Shown here one piece after another: positions 61,821-64,000 of a DNA stretch of 64,000 nucleotides. The stretch is from Terrirubrum flagellatum (GTDB lineage: Bacteria > Pseudomonadota > Alphaproteobacteria > Rhizobiales > Beijerinckiaceae): NCBI RefSeq assembly GCF_022059845.1, contig NZ_CP091853.1, positions 62,001 to 126,000 of the forward strand, in the 5' to 3' direction. The notes under the pieces were generated by a model. The model saw only the letters and a program-made list of their open reading frames with translations. It was not told the DNA's origin and made no database searches. The position numbers and the translations under genes were made by a program. The first letter of the stretch is position 1. The number at the start of each line of letters is the position of its first letter.

Positions 61821-64000
61821 TCACGGGGCCGGCGCAGCGATGCGCAGCGCCCGGTTGGCGGCGGAGAGCTCGCCGGGATCAAGCCGCGCCAGAAGCTCGG
61901 CCCGCCAGTCCGTCGCCTCCTCCTCGAGCGATGCGCCGGCGCCATCTCGCAATGCGCTGGCGACGTCTCGCGATGTAAAGCGGAAGTCGGTGAAGGGCGC
62001 AGCGAGATCTATCCTTGGCGACAGGGCCGACTGCGCCGTCTCGGGATTGATCGCGTCCGCCTGATCCACGCGGTCGGCGAGGCGTCGCAGCCGCGCCCAC
62101 GCGTCTATCTCAGCAGTCTCTTCCTTCGCCAGCGCATCACGCAGTGAGGTCGCCAGCGCATCACGCGGTGAGGTCGCCGCCCCGGCCTCGGAGAGACGTC
62201 CGAACGGGGCCTCCGTCTTGAACGCCTCGACCTTCGCCGCCGGCTTGAGCGCCGATCCCGGCAGGCTCAGCGGCCGCGACAGGCGGCCCGATCCGTCAAG
62301 CGCCCATTCCGCCCGCAACGCGGCGCCGGCTTCCGCCGGTCCTGAGGCCGACAGGCCGGCCTCACCTGTTGGCGCCTGCTCAGGAGACGTCTCGCCGTCC
62401 CGCAGGCCCCGCCGCGCCGGACCGAACCCGCCGCCCAGCGCCAGCACCGTCGCCGTCGACAACGAGGGAATCTCGCCAACCGTCCGATAGGCGAAGCTGT
62501 CGCTCGCCGTCTCGCCCACGCCCAGCAGCGCAAGCCGCGCCGAAGCCGTGGGATCATAGAGGACCGTTCCATCCCCCAGCAGGCTGAGCGAAGCGCCAAG
62601 CCGCGATGACGCCGCAAGCGAGGCCACCGGCCCAAGCTCCAGCGTCACAGGCTGATCGATCGCTGTCGCCGCAGCAGCTGAGGCTCCCGCCATCACAACG
62701 GCCGGTGAGATGAGCCCGGAAGCGATCGTCGCCGCAGACGCCAGCGTCCCGGTCGCAGGGGCAGGGTCCGCCGCAAGATCGTCTTGTTCGAGCTCCAGCC
62801 CGAGCGCCATCAGGCTGCCCGCCGCCGACGGCGCGCCGCTCGTCTGGCTCGTTGCGACAGACACGTCGGCCGATTGGAACGCCCAGCTCGCGCTGTAATG
62901 CTCCACCACCTGCTTGCCGTTCTGCGCGAACATCACATCCGCGCCGGTGAACTGCCGGCTCGCATTGTAATGCTCGATGACCTGCTTGCCGTTCTGCACG
63001 AAGCTCACATCCGAGCCCGTGAACGCCCAGCTCGCATTGTAACGCTCGATCACCTGCTTGCCGTTCTGAACGAACGACACGTTGGCGCCCGTGAAGCGCC
63101 AGCTTCCGTCATAGTGCTCTTCGACCGTCTTGCTGTTCTGCGGGAAGGTCACATTGGCGCTGATGAAGCGCCAGGCCGCATCGTAATGCTCCTCGACCTG
63201 CTTGCCGTTCTGCAGGAACGACACTTCTGCGCCGGTGAAGGCGCCGGCGCCGCTGTAATGCTCGGTCACCAGCTTGTTGGGATCGGCGCCGGCATGGGTG
63301 ATCGCCGTCGATTTTATCGTCGAGGTCTTCGCCCAGCTTGCATTGTAATGCTCTGTTGTCGTCACCGTGGTGGTGCGGCCGCCGGCCGTCACCGTCAGCG
63401 TCACGGTCGCCGTCGACGAGAACTGCCCGTCATTCAGCGTATAGGCGAAGCTGTCCGTCCCTGAGAACGCCGCGTCCGGCCGGTAGATGAACGAGCCGTC
63501 CGCAGAAAGCGCCAGCGTTCCATGCGACGGCGTCGTGAAGGACGCGATCTTCAAGGGATTGTCGTCATGATCGTTGCTGAACAGGCCGTTCGCCGCAGCA
63601 ACCGTCAACACACCGCCTTGCGCCAGCTGATAGACGTCATTGCCCGCTGACGGCGCGAGGTTCGCCGGCGCCGTCAGGAACTGAACCTGCGCGGCCAATC
63701 CGCTCGTCATCGCGATGTCGGAGCCGGAGCGTCCGGTCTCGACAGAGCCTGACGGCAGCACCTCCCTGACATGATAAGTCCCGGGACCGATATCGGCGAA
63801 GGAGAACGAGCCGTCCGCAGCCGTTATCGTCGAGCGCTCGCCAGCGTCGAACACATTGTCCCCATCCGCGTCGAGGAACACGGTGCGACCGGAGACGCCC
63901 ATCTCGCCGGCGTCCCTCACCCCGTCCTTGTCTGCGTCCGAGATCGTCGAGCCCGCAATCGTTCCGAGTCTGAAGGCGCCGAAGTCGATCCCGGTCACGT
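61821..64000 (-). CDS. Large repeat-containing surface/secreted protein, C-terminal part (N-terminus outside window)
   Basis: At least 725 residues; the frame is open at the window edge. In order it contains an SdrD-B-like domain (DADKDGVRDAGEMGVSGRTV, SFSFADIGPGTYHVREVLP), a cadherin/VCBS-like domain (SFIYRPDAAFSGTDSFAYTL), six 24-residue repeats with the core NGKQVxEHYxASW (residues about 244-387 of the visible part), a second short FAY module (DSFAYRTVGEIPS), and an Ala/Arg-rich tail ending SAANRALRIAAPAP. This is the architecture of giant type I-secreted adhesins; the HlyD-type adaptor downstream supports that. Confidence 0.88.
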   Translation of the reverse strand, partial: VTGIDFGAFRLGTIAGSTISDADKDGVRDAGEMGVSGRTVFLDADGDNVFDAGERSTITAADGSFSFADIGPGTYHVREVLPSGSVETGRSGSDIAMTSGLAAQVQFLTAPANLAPSAGNDVYQLAQGGVLTVAAANGLFSNDHDDNPLKIASFTTPSHGTLALSADGSFIYRPDAAFSGTDSFAYTLNDGQFSSTATVTLTVTAGGRTTTVTTTEHYNASWAKTSTIKSTAITHAGADPNKLVTEHYSGAGAFTGAEVSFLQNGKQVEEHYDAAWRFISANVTFPQNSKTVEEHYDGSWRFTGANVSFVQNGKQVIERYNASWAFTGSDVSFVQNGKQVIEHYNASRQFTGADVMFAQNGKQVVEHYSASWAFQSADVSVATSQTSGAPSAAGSLMALGLELEQDDLAADPAPATGTLASAATIASGLISPAVVMAGASAAAATAIDQPVTLELGPVASLAASSRLGASLSLLGDGTVLYDPTASARLALLGVGETASDSFAYRTVGEIPSLSTATVLALGGGFGPARRGLRDGETSPEQAPTGEAGLSASGPAEAGAALRAEWALDGSGRLSRPLSLPGSALKPAAKVEAFKTEAPFGRLSEAGAATSPRDALATSLRDALAKEETAEIDAWARLRRLADRVDQADAINPETAQSALSPRIDLAAPFTDFRFTSRDVASALRDGAGASLEEEATDWRAELLARLDPGELSAANRALRIAAPAP
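62127..62174. repeat. Two tandem 24-bp units in the surface-protein gene
   Basis: The unit CGCCAGCGCATCACGC(A/G)GTGAGGT occurs twice head to tail, differing at one base, and encodes a doubled RDALATS motif. Being a multiple of three, copy-number change would not break the frame. Confidence 0.85.
62838..63269 (-). repeat. Six tandem 72-bp (24-residue) repeats in the surface-protein gene
   Basis: Val-x-Glu-His/Arg-Tyr starts recur exactly every 24 residues, with a conserved Trp-x-Phe-x-(Gly/Ser)-Ala-x-Val core and the connecting NGKQ. The units differ by several residues each, so they are old enough to have diverged. A further degenerate copy (TEHYNASW) lies 30 residues before the first unit. 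Confidence 0.9.

Noticed and set aside
62838-63269. Regular repeats considered as a CRISPR array
   Set aside because: The period is 72 bp with in-frame diverged coding units and no constant repeat with unique spacers; no cas genes are present.

Overview
The window looks like chromosomal DNA of a GC-rich alphaproteobacterium, most likely a member of the Hyphomicrobiales. The evidence is an AapJQM-type amino-acid transporter, an IS66 element with a pRiA4b ORF-3 passenger, a DUF3467 gene beside a GAF-HlyD adaptor, and remnants typical of rhizobial conjugative elements. I cannot name the genus from sequence alone. No rRNA, tRNA or CRISPR array was seen.

Region 1 (about 1-25 kb) is dominated by organosulfur acquisition and salvage. 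A leftward operon carries two bacterial-luciferase-family enzymes (one close to Bacillus YtnJ/CmoJ), an M20 amidohydrolase and a GNAT acetyltransferase cut by the window edge. This is the gene set used to free cysteine from S-alkylated cysteines by acetylation, C-S oxidation and deacetylation. Divergent from it is an SsuABC-like transporter with a second NtaA/SnaA/DszA-type monooxygenase. Then come a signal-less SsuA-like protein, SsuD, a NIPSNAP protein and a TRAP transporter with a fused permease and a frameshifted receptor gene. A LysR regulator with a divergent EamA transporter, an aapJQM set without its ATPase, a YdcZ-type transporter pair, and a RuBisCO-like protein + cupin + serine acetyltransferase set complete the region.

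Region 2 (about 25-31 kb) is a graveyard of horizontally moved DNA. It holds a decayed MFS gene, an intact AbiEi/AbiEii toxin-antitoxin pair, a hydrolase remnant that has lost its nucleophile, a truncated chemotaxis receptor, a WGR protein, a mini SSB-like protein, a coiled-coil protein, a frameshifted BrnA-like antitoxin, and an IS3 transposase fragment joined to the tail of a conjugative coupling protein.

Region 3 (about 31-47 kb) is a coherent catabolic island, probably for an N-heteroaromatic (pyridine-like) compound. It has a GntR/FCD regulator and flavin reductase divergent from a HpaB-type monooxygenase, a NicX-like ring-opening dioxygenase, and a polyamine-type ABC importer with a fused permease-ATPase and two paralogous receptors (one Sec, one Tat). 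It continues with a NicF-like cysteine hydrolase, a single-domain FAD synthetase, two amidases, an AbrB-type membrane protein and a RidA protein. Two palindromes in the divergent promoter region are candidate operators.

Region 4 (about 47-64 kb) contains an IS66 element with broken tnpC and a translationally coupled passenger. Next is a leftward set of HTH-pseudouridine kinase, pseudouridine-5'-phosphate glycosidase, crotonase and NDP-forming acyl-CoA synthetase, divergent from an IPNS-like dioxygenase and an ABC receptor. A truncated IS5-like transposase butts onto a decapitated TPR gene. The right end holds a type I secretion-associated locus: a GAF-HlyD adaptor gene broken by a 5-bp duplication, a DUF3467 protein, and the C-terminal part of a large repeat-bearing surface protein that runs off the window.
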